From assembly GCF_009690905.1 (NCBI RefSeq), contig NZ_VOSW01000056.1, forward strand, positions 1 to 64,000: 64,000 bases of DNA. The letters are read 5' to 3'. Every line of letters starts with the position of its first letter. Positions within the stretch are counted from its first letter, which is position 1. Position numbers and translations under genes: made by a program. Positions 52,442 through 61,600 of this stretch are shown one piece after another. The notes beneath the pieces were generated by a model. That model did no database searches, was not told the DNA's origin, and saw nothing but the letters and a program-made list of their open reading frames with translations. The DNA comes from Paraburkholderia madseniana. Lineage in GTDB: Bacteria; Pseudomonadota; Gammaproteobacteria; Burkholderiales; Burkholderiaceae.

Positions 52442-52822
52442 TTTTCCCCTTCTCGCTCGTCAATTAAGGCCACTGCTGTGTGTGTGAAGAGAGGTCTTGT
52501 GAACCTCCCCACTCGATATACGGCGATCTTGCGCCGCGCTCCGTTAAAGCTGACCCGTCCTCCCATTGCCCTGCAAACCGGTCAACAGCGCACCAGTTTG
52601 CAAATACAGACAGGAAGACGGGACACTTCAGATACTTCAATATCGGACTACTTATTTATTACAAACGAAATGCGCAGCGCTTTCTAATTGTTTTCACTTC
52701 TACTACCTCGGGCTCGGACTATAGGGCAATACACTCCCAACCGGACTCATTCCCGACTCACCATAAGTAATGCTTACAAATGCGACGTGACCGCTTTCGA
52801 CGAAAGCATGAAGCAAAGGCAC
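52442..52822. other. Intergenic region upstream of the TonB-dependent receptor
   Basis: 381 bases between the XRE-cupin gene and the receptor. It is moderately AT-rich around 52630-52700 and should hold the receptor promoter. I find no Fur-like palindrome and no repeat of the 53426 dyad. Confidence 0.5.
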
Positions 52823-53398
52823 CTAAAACAATCTTGGTGTGCCCACCCACACAACCACCGCTTCTTCGCGAGCGGTATTGCACCAGGCGTGAGGCACGGT
52901 GGACTCGTAATGCGCGGTGTCACCCGCCTGCAATACGAACGTTGTACCTTCTAACGTGAGCGATATCTGGCCGCTCATCACGTACAAGAACTCTTCCCCT
53001 GCGTGCGTCGTGACTTCCGACGGGTTCTGCCCCACCGGCATCCTGACGAGAATCACTTCCAGCTTGCTGCCGACCGACAGGTTCGTCAGCCGTCCAAAAA
53101 GATTCGCGGTTCCGTCGAACCCGAAGTACTTCAATTCACTGCCTCTGCGCACCGACTTGTCTTCAGTTGGTGTGTCGACGAAGTACTGCACAGTGACGCC
53201 TAAAGCCCGCGCAATGCCCACTAGCGATGTGATCGACGGCGTTGCATGTCCTCGCTCGACCTGCGACAGAAAAGGTTTGGAAATTCCCGCAGTGGTTGCC
53301 ACTTCATCCAGCGTGCGCTTGAGGCGTTGGCGAAGCGCGCGGATTTTGTTTCCTATAGAGACTGCAACGTGTGCCTTGTTATCGAGTGGCAAAACCAT
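52823..53398 (-). CDS. XRE-family regulator with C-terminal cupin domain (PuuR-like)
   Basis: 191 residues. The HTH is at about residues 15-65 (IRALRQRLKRTLDEVATTAGISKPFLSQVERGHATPSI), a textbook XRE/Cro fold. The cupin (THAGEEFLYVMSGQISLTLEG and LQAGDTAHYESTVPHAWCN) probably binds a small ligand. This class often represses transport or catabolic genes next to it. A perfect dyad lies 28 bases upstream of its start, suggesting autoregulation. The likely target is the TonB-dependent receptor downstream. Confidence 0.9.
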   Translation of the reverse strand: MVLPLDNKAHVAVSIGNKIRALRQRLKRTLDEVATTAGISKPFLSQVERGHATPSITSLVGIARALGVTVQYFVDTPTEDKSVRRGSELKYFGFDGTANLFGRLTNLSVGSKLEVILVRMPVGQNPSEVTTHAGEEFLYVMSGQISLTLEGTTFVLQAGDTAHYESTVPHAWCNTAREEAVVVWVGTPRLF

Positions 53399-53701
53399 AG
53401 CAAGACAGAATCCCGTAGTCAAAATTAGTTTGATAAAACCAAACTATGTTTCGTTGAGTGCAACATCCTCCCTGGGACATGTACCGTATGTCTGGCCGGT
53501 TGCCGCGATGCATGGCTCGATCGCTGCGATCGCCGCGATACTTCCGACCTTGCTGCGAACTGGGCGATGGTTGCGCACGCAACCACCCCCTTCAACTAGC
53601 GCAGGTCTGCGTTCCAAACGGTGAGAATGTGCCGCCCGGTTCGACGCAGCGGTACCTCGGCAGCAGTTCGCAAAATCGGACATATCGGGAACAGGATGCC
53701 G
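53399..53701. other. Intergenic region between the TPR gene and the XRE-cupin gene
   Basis: 303 bases. It contains the XRE promoter with the 53426-53446 dyad and several GATCG-type short dyads around 53518-53540. I see no strong terminator for the TPR gene. Confidence 0.5.
53426..53446. promoter_or_regulatory. Perfect 21-base palindrome upstream of the XRE-cupin gene
   Basis: TAGTTTG (53426-53432) and CAAACTA (53440-53446) flank a 7-base spacer. It lies 28 bases before the start codon, the usual place for an autorepressor site. Confidence 0.55.
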
Positions 53702-54907
53702 TTACTTCGACGCCACCAGCACCCACAAACGGGCGAGGTCGGCCGAACCGTCGGCACCCTTCACTGCGCGGAAGGTTTGCACTGCACGCGCCTTATCGCC
53801 CGCCATGTAGTACGCCTCGCCCAGATGCAGTTGCGCCTGGTCCGGGTGATCGATTCCGCCCTTTGCGATCGCAGCGTCCATGGCGCTCAGGCCCTGCTTG
53901 GCTTGTCCCGCGAAGACCTGGTTGAAGCCGACGTTGACCGGCGCGACGGGGTTCGCGGGATCCGCTGGTGCTTGCGCCCGTTTCGCGGCGAGTGCCTGCA
54001 GCCGCTTCTCGCGATCGGCCTGCGCATCGTGGCCCAGAACGCCTGACGCAAAGCCTTGATCGATGACCTGCTTGCCTTCGGCCGTGGTGCCGGCCACGAT
54101 TGCGAGTTGCGTCATTTCCATGTAATCGTCGGCGGTACTGAGCGAGCCAGTCGCACGGCGCAGACGGAAGGTGTCGATATCCAGCGCCGACGAATAGCCG
54201 GGCTTGCTGCGAATCGCGTTGAACAGATCGTCCCAGTAAGACTGCTTCGGATGATAGGCAACCAGCTTTTCGAGCGTGCTGCGGTACGTCGCATCATCTT
54301 TCACGCGTTGCGCGCACGTGCCGAGCAATTGCAGTTGCGACTCGTCGGGCGCGTGACCGGCGCGCACTTGCGCATCGACACCCGGCTTGAGCAGGCTCAC
54401 CACATTGGCGCAATCGTTTGACAGGTAATAAGACTGCACGAGCAAAGTGCGCATGTCGGGATCGCTGCCGCCCGACTTCAGATAACGTTGCGCGACCTTC
54501 GCAGACTGTGCGTAGTTTTTCTGCTGGAAGTAGATGCCTGCAAGCGCCGCGGTGGTGCGCTGCTCGTCAGCACCGGTCAGGCGTCCTGAACCCAGCAAAG
54601 TTTCGTAGGCCTGGGCAGCCACACCGGATTCACCGGCTGCTGCTGCCGCGGCGCCGCGCATCTCCTGAATCATGTAGCTTTCATAGGGCGTTTTGCCCGG
54701 CACGGCGTCGGCCTGATCGATCTTCGTCAACGCGTCCTTGTACTTGTGCGCGCGATACAGATCCTGCGCGGCGTTCAGCGGCTTCGCCACGTCCGGCCGC
54801 AGCGTGTCCGCAGCATGAGACGTGACCGGCAGCACGACGAGCGCGGACAGCCCTCCGATAGCGGCCGCGATGACGGCGCGCTTGAAGCGATGATGGATCG
54901 TTAGCAT
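53702..54907 (-). CDS. Tetratricopeptide-repeat periplasmic protein
   Basis: 401 residues with a signal peptide (AVIAAAIGGLSALVVLPVTSHA). TPR-like segments include AQDLYRAHKYKDALTKIDQADAVPG, AALAGIYFQQKNYAQSAKVAQRYL and, near the end, LHLGEAYYMAGDKARAVQTFRAV. It is the last gene of the tonB-exbB-exbD-exbD operon, 9 bases after the second exbD, so it is probably a periplasmic partner of that energy-transduction complex. The specific role is unknown. Confidence 0.8.
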   Translation of the reverse strand: MLTIHHRFKRAVIAAAIGGLSALVVLPVTSHAADTLRPDVAKPLNAAQDLYRAHKYKDALTKIDQADAVPGKTPYESYMIQEMRGAAAAAAGESGVAAQAYETLLGSGRLTGADEQRTTAALAGIYFQQKNYAQSAKVAQRYLKSGGSDPDMRTLLVQSYYLSNDCANVVSLLKPGVDAQVRAGHAPDESQLQLLGTCAQRVKDDATYRSTLEKLVAYHPKQSYWDDLFNAIRSKPGYSSALDIDTFRLRRATGSLSTADDYMEMTQLAIVAGTTAEGKQVIDQGFASGVLGHDAQADREKRLQALAAKRAQAPADPANPVAPVNVGFNQVFAGQAKQGLSAMDAAIAKGGIDHPDQAQLHLGEAYYMAGDKARAVQTFRAVKGADGSADLARLWVLVASK

Positions 54908-54916
54908 TCCACTTCC

Positions 54917-55348
54917 CTATTGCATGTACTGCTCGTTGCCGATCAGGCCGATTTTCGTCGCGCCCAGTCGTTGCGCGGACGCCATCACCTCCGCGACATC
55001 CTTGTACGGCACCAGCTTGTTAGGCCGCAGATGAATTTCCGCCTGAACCGGTTCGGCCGCCACCTGTGCAAGCCTGGATTCCAGTGCCGCGCGGTTAGGC
55101 ACCGGCTGGCCGTTCCAGGTCGTGGTGCCGTCGAAGTCGATATCGATCTGCACCACTTCAGGCTGCGTGATCGGCGGCGGCGGATTGCCGACCGGCAAGT
55201 TCATCTTGATGGCATGCGTCTGAATCGGAATCGTGATGATCAACATGATCAGCAACACCAGCATCACGTCGATCAGCGGCGTGGTGTTGATATCGACCAT
55301 CACATCCGGTTCGGAACTGCCACCGCCCGAAGATACGTTCATTCCCAT
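54917..55348 (-). CDS. exbD: ExbD/TolR-family protein, second copy
   Basis: 143 residues. DVMVDINTTPLIDVMLVLLIMLIITIPI is the conserved membrane helix with the proton-path Asp, followed by the periplasmic domain. CAGGAGG directly before the ATG at 55348 confirms the start. It is separated from the first exbD by an unusual inverted repeat array, and lies within the tonB operon. Confidence 0.92.
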   Translation of the reverse strand: MGMNVSSGGGSSEPDVMVDINTTPLIDVMLVLLIMLIITIPIQTHAIKMNLPVGNPPPPITQPEVVQIDIDFDGTTTWNGQPVPNRAALESRLAQVAAEPVQAEIHLRPNKLVPYKDVAEVMASAQRLGATKIGLIGNEQYMQ

Positions 55349-55380
55349 GATCACCTCCTGTCGACCGGACTAAGTGCTTC

Positions 55381-55502
55381 AGCTGTCGACCAGAGTTGGC
55401 GCTTTAGCTGTCGACCAGAGTTGGCGCTTTAGCGCTTACTCTGGTCCCATGCAAAGCGCTTACTCTGGTCCCATGCAAAGCTCTTACTCTGGTCCCATGC
55501 AA
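55381..55502. repeat. Inverted array of tandem 24-25-base repeats between the two exbD genes
   Basis: Two exact 25-base units beginning AGCTGTCGACCAGAG (55381-55405, 55406-55430) are followed by three 24-base units of the type AGCGCTTACTCTGGTCCC (55431-55454, 55455-55478, 55479-55502; the third has one change). The second type is partly the reverse complement of the first. At the junction GACCAGAGT (55413-55421) pairs with ACTCTGGTC (55438-55446) and the inner GCGC pairs with GCGC around TTTA, a strong hairpin in the operon mRNA. Confidence 0.92.
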
Positions 55503-55504
55503 AG

Positions 55505-55927
55505 CTACCCCCCGCGCGCGGGCGGCTCAGTAATAAACGAAACCTTGGCAATACCGGCGCGCTCGCACGCAGTAATGACCCGGCCGATGAATTCATAACG
55601 CGCGCTCTGGTCGCCGCGAACGTGCACTTCCGGTTGCGGCGTCATGACCGACACGGTTTTCAGGCGTGTCAGCAGCGTAGGCCCATCCACCTGCTTCTCG
55701 TTCCAGAAGAAATCGCCGTCGTGGTTGACCGCAATGACGATACTTTTTGGTGTGGTCTGCAGCGGCTGGATCGTCTCCTTCGGCAGTTGCACCGGCACCG
55801 TATGCGTCACCACCGGAATCGTGATCAGAAAGATGATCAGCAGAACCAGCATCACATCGACAAGCGGCGTGGTGTTGATACTGGAGATGACCTCGTCGTT
55901 ATCATCCTGCCCAACGCTCATAGCCAT
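55505..55927 (-). CDS. exbD: ExbD/TolR-family protein, first copy
   Basis: 140 residues. EVISSINTTPLVDVMLVLLIIFLITIPV holds the membrane helix and the functional Asp, and the periplasmic domain follows. It starts 12 bases after exbB. It supplies proton-driven energy to TonB with ExbB. Two non-identical ExbD copies in one operon are known in Xanthomonas and Burkholderia-like systems. Confidence 0.92.
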   Translation of the reverse strand: MAMSVGQDDNDEVISSINTTPLVDVMLVLLIIFLITIPVVTHTVPVQLPKETIQPLQTTPKSIVIAVNHDGDFFWNEKQVDGPTLLTRLKTVSVMTPQPEVHVRGDQSARYEFIGRVITACERAGIAKVSFITEPPARGG

Positions 55928-55939
55928 GACAGACTCCGC

Positions 55940-56848
55940 TTATTGGACCAGCGATGCTTCACGAGCCGAAGCGCGTGCCGAGCGCCGGCTGCCGGCGAGC
56001 AGGACGGTGTGCAGTTGTGCGCCGAACGCACGAACACGCTCCATCACCGACTTGTTGCGGCGAACCAGGAAGTTGTAGCCAAGCACAGCCGGCACGGCGA
56101 CGGCGAGGCCGATCGCGGTCATGATCAGCGCCTCGCCCACCGGGCCCGCGACCTTGTCGATCGAAGCCTGGCCGGCGATACCGATTGCCGTCAGCGCGTG
56201 ATAAATCCCCCACACCGTACCGAACAGACCGACGAACGGCGCGGTCGAGCCAACCGTGCCCAGGAAAGCCAGGCCGTCTTGCAGACGGTTCGACACGTTG
56301 GTGATCGCACGCTCGACCGATGTATCGATCCACGTGTTGCGGTCGACGGCCTCGAGCAGTGCTTCGTCATGATGCTCGCCTGCCTCGATGGCCGTTTCGG
56401 CGATGAAGCGGAACGGCGACGCTTCGTCGAGCAGCTTCGTGCCTTCAACCAGCGACGGCGCGGTCCAGAGTTGTTCGTCGGCGCTCTTCGCACGACGGTT
56501 CGCGCGGAACTGCTCGAGGAATTTGGTGATCATGATGTACCAGCTACCCATCGACATGAGCACCAGCAGAATCAGCACGAAGCGTGCAACGAAGTCACCG
56601 TTCTTCCAGAGCGCGCCGAGGCCGTACGGGTTGTTGACGGTTTCGGACGTAGCCGGCGCCGGTGGCGGCGTTGCTTCATCTGCGGCCGGGGCGGCCGTTT
56701 GCGGTGCGGCAGTGGTGGCAGTGGCAGCGGCCGACGCGCTCGCGTCGCTCGCTTGCGCGTGGGCCATTTGCGGTGCCACAAAGGTATCCACCGTGGTTAC
56801 GGCGAACAACATGGTTGCCGCCAATGCGGCGAGAGTACGCTTCTTCAT
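55940..56848 (-). CDS. exbB: ExbB/TolQ-family proton channel
   Basis: 302 residues with an N-terminal signal-like segment and an Ala/Pro-rich linker, then the three-helix MotA/TolQ/ExbB domain. GLAFLGTVGSTAPFVGLFGTVWGIYHAL and AVAVPAVLGYNFLVRRN are the conserved helices. The long N-terminal extension is characteristic of the beta/gammaproteobacterial ExbB form. It lies downstream of tonB. Confidence 0.93.
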   Translation of the reverse strand: MKKRTLAALAATMLFAVTTVDTFVAPQMAHAQASDASASAAATATTAAPQTAAPAADEATPPPAPATSETVNNPYGLGALWKNGDFVARFVLILLVLMSMGSWYIMITKFLEQFRANRRAKSADEQLWTAPSLVEGTKLLDEASPFRFIAETAIEAGEHHDEALLEAVDRNTWIDTSVERAITNVSNRLQDGLAFLGTVGSTAPFVGLFGTVWGIYHALTAIGIAGQASIDKVAGPVGEALIMTAIGLAVAVPAVLGYNFLVRRNKSVMERVRAFGAQLHTVLLAGSRRSARASAREASLVQ

Positions 56849-56925
56849 GCCTGCTCCAAGTTCATTAGTACAACTTCTAAACCAAGACTGATAAATCGCT
56901 ACCGGTACCGAACAGCCCGTGGGTT

Positions 56926-57636
56926 TCAGTTCAGGTTAAACGAGAACGGAACTTGCACACGGACAGCCTGGCCTTGGGAAACGCACGTGAACTGCTTGAC
57001 CGCGTTGAAGGCCGCACGATCCAGTGAGGAATCGTCCGCCGACTTGGCAACACGTTCATTCGTAATATGGCCCTGCGGGTCGACTACAAATTCAATCAGC
57101 ACATCACCCGTCACGTTGTTCTCCTGCGCTTCCTTCGGGTAGCGAATCGACGAACGGATCTGATCCGAGTTCGGGCACACGACCCCTACTTCAGCGCTCA
57201 CGGGCTTGCTCGGCGCAGGCGGCGCCGGCGGTGCGGGGGGCGCGACAGCGGGCGCCGATACGACCGGTGCGGCCTGGTGCGTGATGGTCGGCTGGGGCGG
57301 CGCTTGCACCTGCACTTCCGGCGGCGGCACGAACGGCGGCGGCGGCGGTGCGAACTTCGGCGGCGGCAATTGCACGGTAGGCAACGGCGGCGGCGGAGGC
57401 GGCTTCACCGGCTCGATGATCTTGGTTTCGATAGGATGCTGGATGACCTGCACGACCTTGGTGGCAAGGCCATTGATGAGTGCATAGATCAGCACGATGT
57501 GCAGGAGCAGAACAACTGCGATGCCGCCGAAGCGGCGTACTGGGTTTTGCTGCTTGCGCCCAAACTCACGCGGGCGTCCTGGCCTCTCCATACGGGCCGT
57601 TGCTGCCGGAAATTGCCCTTCGACTTTCGTACCCAC
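56926..57636 (-). CDS. tonB: TonB energy-transduction protein
   Basis: 236 residues. A short cytoplasmic tail and one membrane anchor (GGIAVVLLLHIVLIYALI) are followed by the Pro-rich periplasmic spacer (PVKPPPPPPLPTVQLPPPK). The C-terminal domain IRYPKEAQENNVTGDVLIEFVVD contacts receptor TonB boxes. The start is GTG at 57636, with GGAGGAG 5 bases upstream. It heads the tonB-exbB-exbD-exbD-TPR operon and should energise the adjacent receptor. Confidence 0.93.
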   Translation of the reverse strand: MGTKVEGQFPAATARMERPGRPREFGRKQQNPVRRFGGIAVVLLLHIVLIYALINGLATKVVQVIQHPIETKIIEPVKPPPPPPLPTVQLPPPKFAPPPPPFVPPPEVQVQAPPQPTITHQAAPVVSAPAVAPPAPPAPPAPSKPVSAEVGVVCPNSDQIRSSIRYPKEAQENNVTGDVLIEFVVDPQGHITNERVAKSADDSSLDRAAFNAVKQFTCVSQGQAVRVQVPFSFNLN

Positions 57637-58573
57637 CTTTACTCCTCCGGCGTGAACCGTCCATTTCTGTCACTGCAGTGCGCTTACATACGGCAAACAA
57701 CGTTCACTTCAAACAATCACACACATCACCCATGTCCTTGATTTGCAGTCCAAACTTTATGCTGCAATGCCCAACCCTGGTGCAATGGCACGGGTACGGC
57801 TGTGAGACACCACGACGGCACTTCACACCAGGCGAACGCTCATCTAAGTAGAACTACTAATGGATAAAATTCGACCCGCCCATTTCGGTCTGGCATGAAC
57901 ATGCTGAAGACAATTTGATCGAAGCGCGCTGCGGCTCGTGAACTTTTTGCGCGTTTGTCACCTGCATTTCATGGGAGGCAACAATAGCAGGACAAAAAAT
58001 ACGGGGTCAAACTTTTTTTGATGGGAGCATACTAAGTTTAGAGAGAACACTCTAACTATTGCCCTATTCGCGTCGCTCTAAAAGAATAAGCGCGTGTCGA
58101 ACAGATGCGAGCGCGCCTTTCGTGGCTCGCCAATTGGGATGCAGCCGCTATTGCGGGCTTCCATGGCACGCGATGAACTGCTAACGAGTCACTGGCGATA
58201 CGTGGCGCAAAAGCCTGCTGGGTGTGCGTTGCGCGAGGGTTGCGCGGCAACCTCGACGGATCCCGAACAAGTTACCCAACGTACGTTTCAAGCGCCGACC
58301 AGAGGTCTGCGTCAAGGGCGGGAAGATAGCAGAAGAAAAACACTGTTTCCAAATCTTTTTAGCGGTATTTACGACACTCTAAATATACATTTCAATCACG
58401 CCATTTATATAATTACAAATTCATTTCAATTAATTACATATAGCCGACGTTGACGATAATGCCCGACTCGGGCATGCCGGGCGTCTCGACAACACGCGTC
58501 CATGGAACGCCAGTGGCCGGTTGGCTTAAGCGTGACCCGCCACGTGCGGCTCTCCAGACCGGACGAACAAACC
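57637..58573. other. Long intergenic region between uvrA and tonB
   Basis: About 937 bases without a supported gene. It is AT-rich at 58330-58450 and moderately so around 57940-58050. The minus-strand tonB promoter should be in the part near 57640-57900. No Fur-type or tRNA-like structure is visible. Short frames here have no Shine-Dalgarno or family-like sequence. Confidence 0.55.
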
Positions 58574-58603
58574 GGAGCGGCGCAAAGCCGACTGCGCCGC
58601 TCC
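58574..58603 (-). terminator. Strong terminator hairpin after uvrA
   Basis: A perfect 11-bp stem GGAGCGGCGCA/TGCGCCGCTCC with an 8-base loop begins 6 bases past the uvrA stop on the minus strand. The downstream sequence GGTTTGTTCG is only partly T-rich. Confidence 0.75.
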
Positions 58604-58609
58604 GATGCC

Positions 58610-61600
58610 TCAACCGTTGGTTCCTTCGCTCGCGACAACTGCGGTGTCGTTCCGCGTACGCGCGAGCACGGGACGCAAGGCCGCACCGGTGTGACTCGCC
58701 GCAACACGGGACAATCCTTCGGGATCCGTAGCAGCGACAATCGTGCCACCACCCACACCACCTTCCGGACCGAGGTCAATGATCCAGTCCGCCTCGGCAA
58801 TCACGTCGAGATCGTGTTCGATGACGACGACACTATGACCACCATCCGCGAGACGATGCAGCACGCGAATCAGCTTCGCGACGTCGGCCATATGCAAGCC
58901 GACAGTCGGTTCGTCCAGCACATACAGCGTGTGCGGCGGCTTCTGACCACGACGCGTGATGTCGTCACGCACCTTGCTTAGCTCGGTGACGAGCTTGATA
59001 CGCTGCGCTTCGCCGCCCGACAAGGTAGGCGACGGCTGACCGAGCGTCAGATAGCCGAGCCCGACATCTTTCATCAATTGCAATGGATGCGCGATGTTCG
59101 AAATCGGCGCGAAGAACTCGACGGCTTCGTCGATTTCCATGGTCAGTACGTCACCGATATTCTTGCCCCGCCACGTAACCGCCAGCGTCTCGGGATTGAA
59201 GCGCTGCCCGTGACAAACGTCGCACGGCACCTTCACGTCGGGCAGGAAACTCATGCCGATGGTGCGCACGCCCTGCCCTTCGCAAGCGGGACAGCGTCCT
59301 TCGCCGGTGTTGAACGAGAAACGCGATGCTGTGTAGCCACGCGCGCGCGCTTCGAGCGTGCCGGCGAACAGCTTGCGGATCGCATCCCACACACCGATGT
59401 AGGTCGCCGGACACGAGCGCGGTGTTTTGCCGATCGGCGTCTGATCGACTTCGAGCACACGGTCGATGGTTTCCCAGCCGGTGATCGCATCGCACCCTTG
59501 CCAGGCATGTGTGACGTTCAGCGGCGCTCGCGGCGCCGTGCGCGCCAATACGCTTGAGCGCCGGTTCGCCGCCGGCTGGGTCTCGGCCGCCGCACGCGCG
59601 CGCCGCGTGGCCGGCGACGACAGCACCGAGCGCCCCACCGCATCCAGCAGATTGGCCATCAGCACGTCGCGCGCGAGCGTCGATTTGCCCGAACCGCTCA
59701 CGCCCGTCACCGCCACCAGCCGTGAAAGCGGAATGCCGACGGTGACGTTCTGCAGGTTGTGCAGCTTGCCGCCATGCACCGTCAGCCAGTTCTCCGGCAC
59801 CGCGGCGGCGCGCTTCGTCGGCGCGGCCACCTCGCGGCGCGGCTGCAGCGGATGCACGATCGGATTGGCGAGAAACTGCCCGGTCAGCGAATCGGGCTGC
59901 GCCGACAGATCGGCCACGCTGCCCTGCGCGACCAGCGTGCCGCCGCGCTTGCCCGCGCCCGGCCCGATATCGATGATGTGATCGGCACGCCGAATCGTGT
60001 CCTCGTCATGCTCGACCACCACCAACGTATTGCCCTTTTCGCCCAGCTTGCGCAAGGCATTGAGCAGAATCTGGTTGTCGCGCGGATGCAGGCCGATGGT
60101 CGGTTCGTCGAGCACGTAGCACACGCCCTGCAGGTTGCTGCCCAGTTGCGCGGCGAGCCGGATGCGCTGCGCTTCGCCGCCCGACAGGCTCGGTGCCGCG
60201 CGATCGAGGCTCAGATAACCGAGCCCGACTTCTTCCAGAAATTGCAGGCGGCTGCCGATTTCGCTAACCACGTCGCGCGCGATTTCCGCGTCCCGACCGC
60301 TCATCTCAAGCGAGTCGATCCACGCGCGCGTATCGGACACCGTCCATTGCGCGACGTCGACGATGGCCTGCTCGCCGAACGTGACTGCGCGTGCAGTTGG
60401 GTTCAGACGCGTGCCGGAGCAATCCGCACACGGCTCGTCGACGAGACCTTCCGGTTCCTGCTCCTCGGAAGGCAAGCTCTGCTCGCGGCCGCGGTTGTCG
60501 TCGACGATCACGGTGTCGTCGTACGCCGCGCGTTGTTCGCGCGTCAGTGCGAGGCCCGTGCCGACGCATGTCGTACACCAGCCATGCTTGCTGTTGTACG
60601 AGAACATGCGCGGGTCGAGTTCGGGATAACTCGTGCCGCATACCGGACAGGCGCGCTTGGTGGACAGTACCTTCACCGCGCCGAGTTTCGCCGTGGGACG
60701 GCCGCCGCTGATCGCGTCGTGCAAACCGTCGAGCGGCGCCAGCAGATGCATCACGCCCTTGCCGATTTCCAGCGTCTGATCGAGCGCCTGGCGCAGTTCC
60801 GCTTCCTTATCCGGCGATACGACGAGGTCGGTCACCGGCAACTCGATCGTGTGCTCGCGGAAACGATCGAGCTTCGGCCACGGGTCCACCGGCACGAACT
60901 CGCCGTCCACACGCAGATGCGTATTGCCGCGCGCTTTTGCCCACTTCGCGAGATCGGTATAGACGCCCTTGCGGTTCACGACCAGCGGCGCGAGGAAACC
61001 GACGTGCTGCCCTTTGTGATCGCGCAGCAATTGCGCCGCAATCGATTCGACGCTTTGCGACGTGACCGGCGTGCCGTCGTGGATGCAGTGCTGCAGACCG
61101 AGCTTCACATACAGCAGACGCAGGAAGTGCCACACTTCGGACGTGGTCGCCACGGTACTCTTGCGACCGCCGCGCGACAAACGCTGCTCGATCGCGACGG
61201 TGGGCGGAATGCCGTACACCGCGTCGACCTCGGGCCGACCGGCCGGCTGCACGATGGACCGTGCGTATGCGTTTAGCGATTCGAGGTAACGGCGCTGGCC
61301 TTCGTGGAACAGAATGTCGAAAGCCAGCGTGGACTTGCCCGAACCGGATACGCCGGTAATCACGTTGAATTTGCCGTGCGGAATATCCACATCCAGCGAT
61401 TTCAGATTGTGCTCGCGCGCATTGACGATGCGCACCACGTCCTCGCCTTCGATCGCCCGCCGCGCACGCGCCGCGCTCAACGCCCTTTGCAACGGCACAC
61501 CCTGCGATTCCGGTTCGGCCGCCGCGTTCATGGCGCGGTCGTATTGCAGCAATGCCTCGCCGGTATGCGATTCCGGACAAAGTTTGACGTCTTCCGGCGT

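Noticed and set aside
55381..55502. CRISPR array
   Set aside because: The units are directly abutting with no unique spacers and occur in two inverted groups, which is not CRISPR organisation.
58094..58453. 119-codon plus-strand frame between uvrA and tonB
   Set aside because: No Shine-Dalgarno and a composition change at the AT-rich end; looks like chance.
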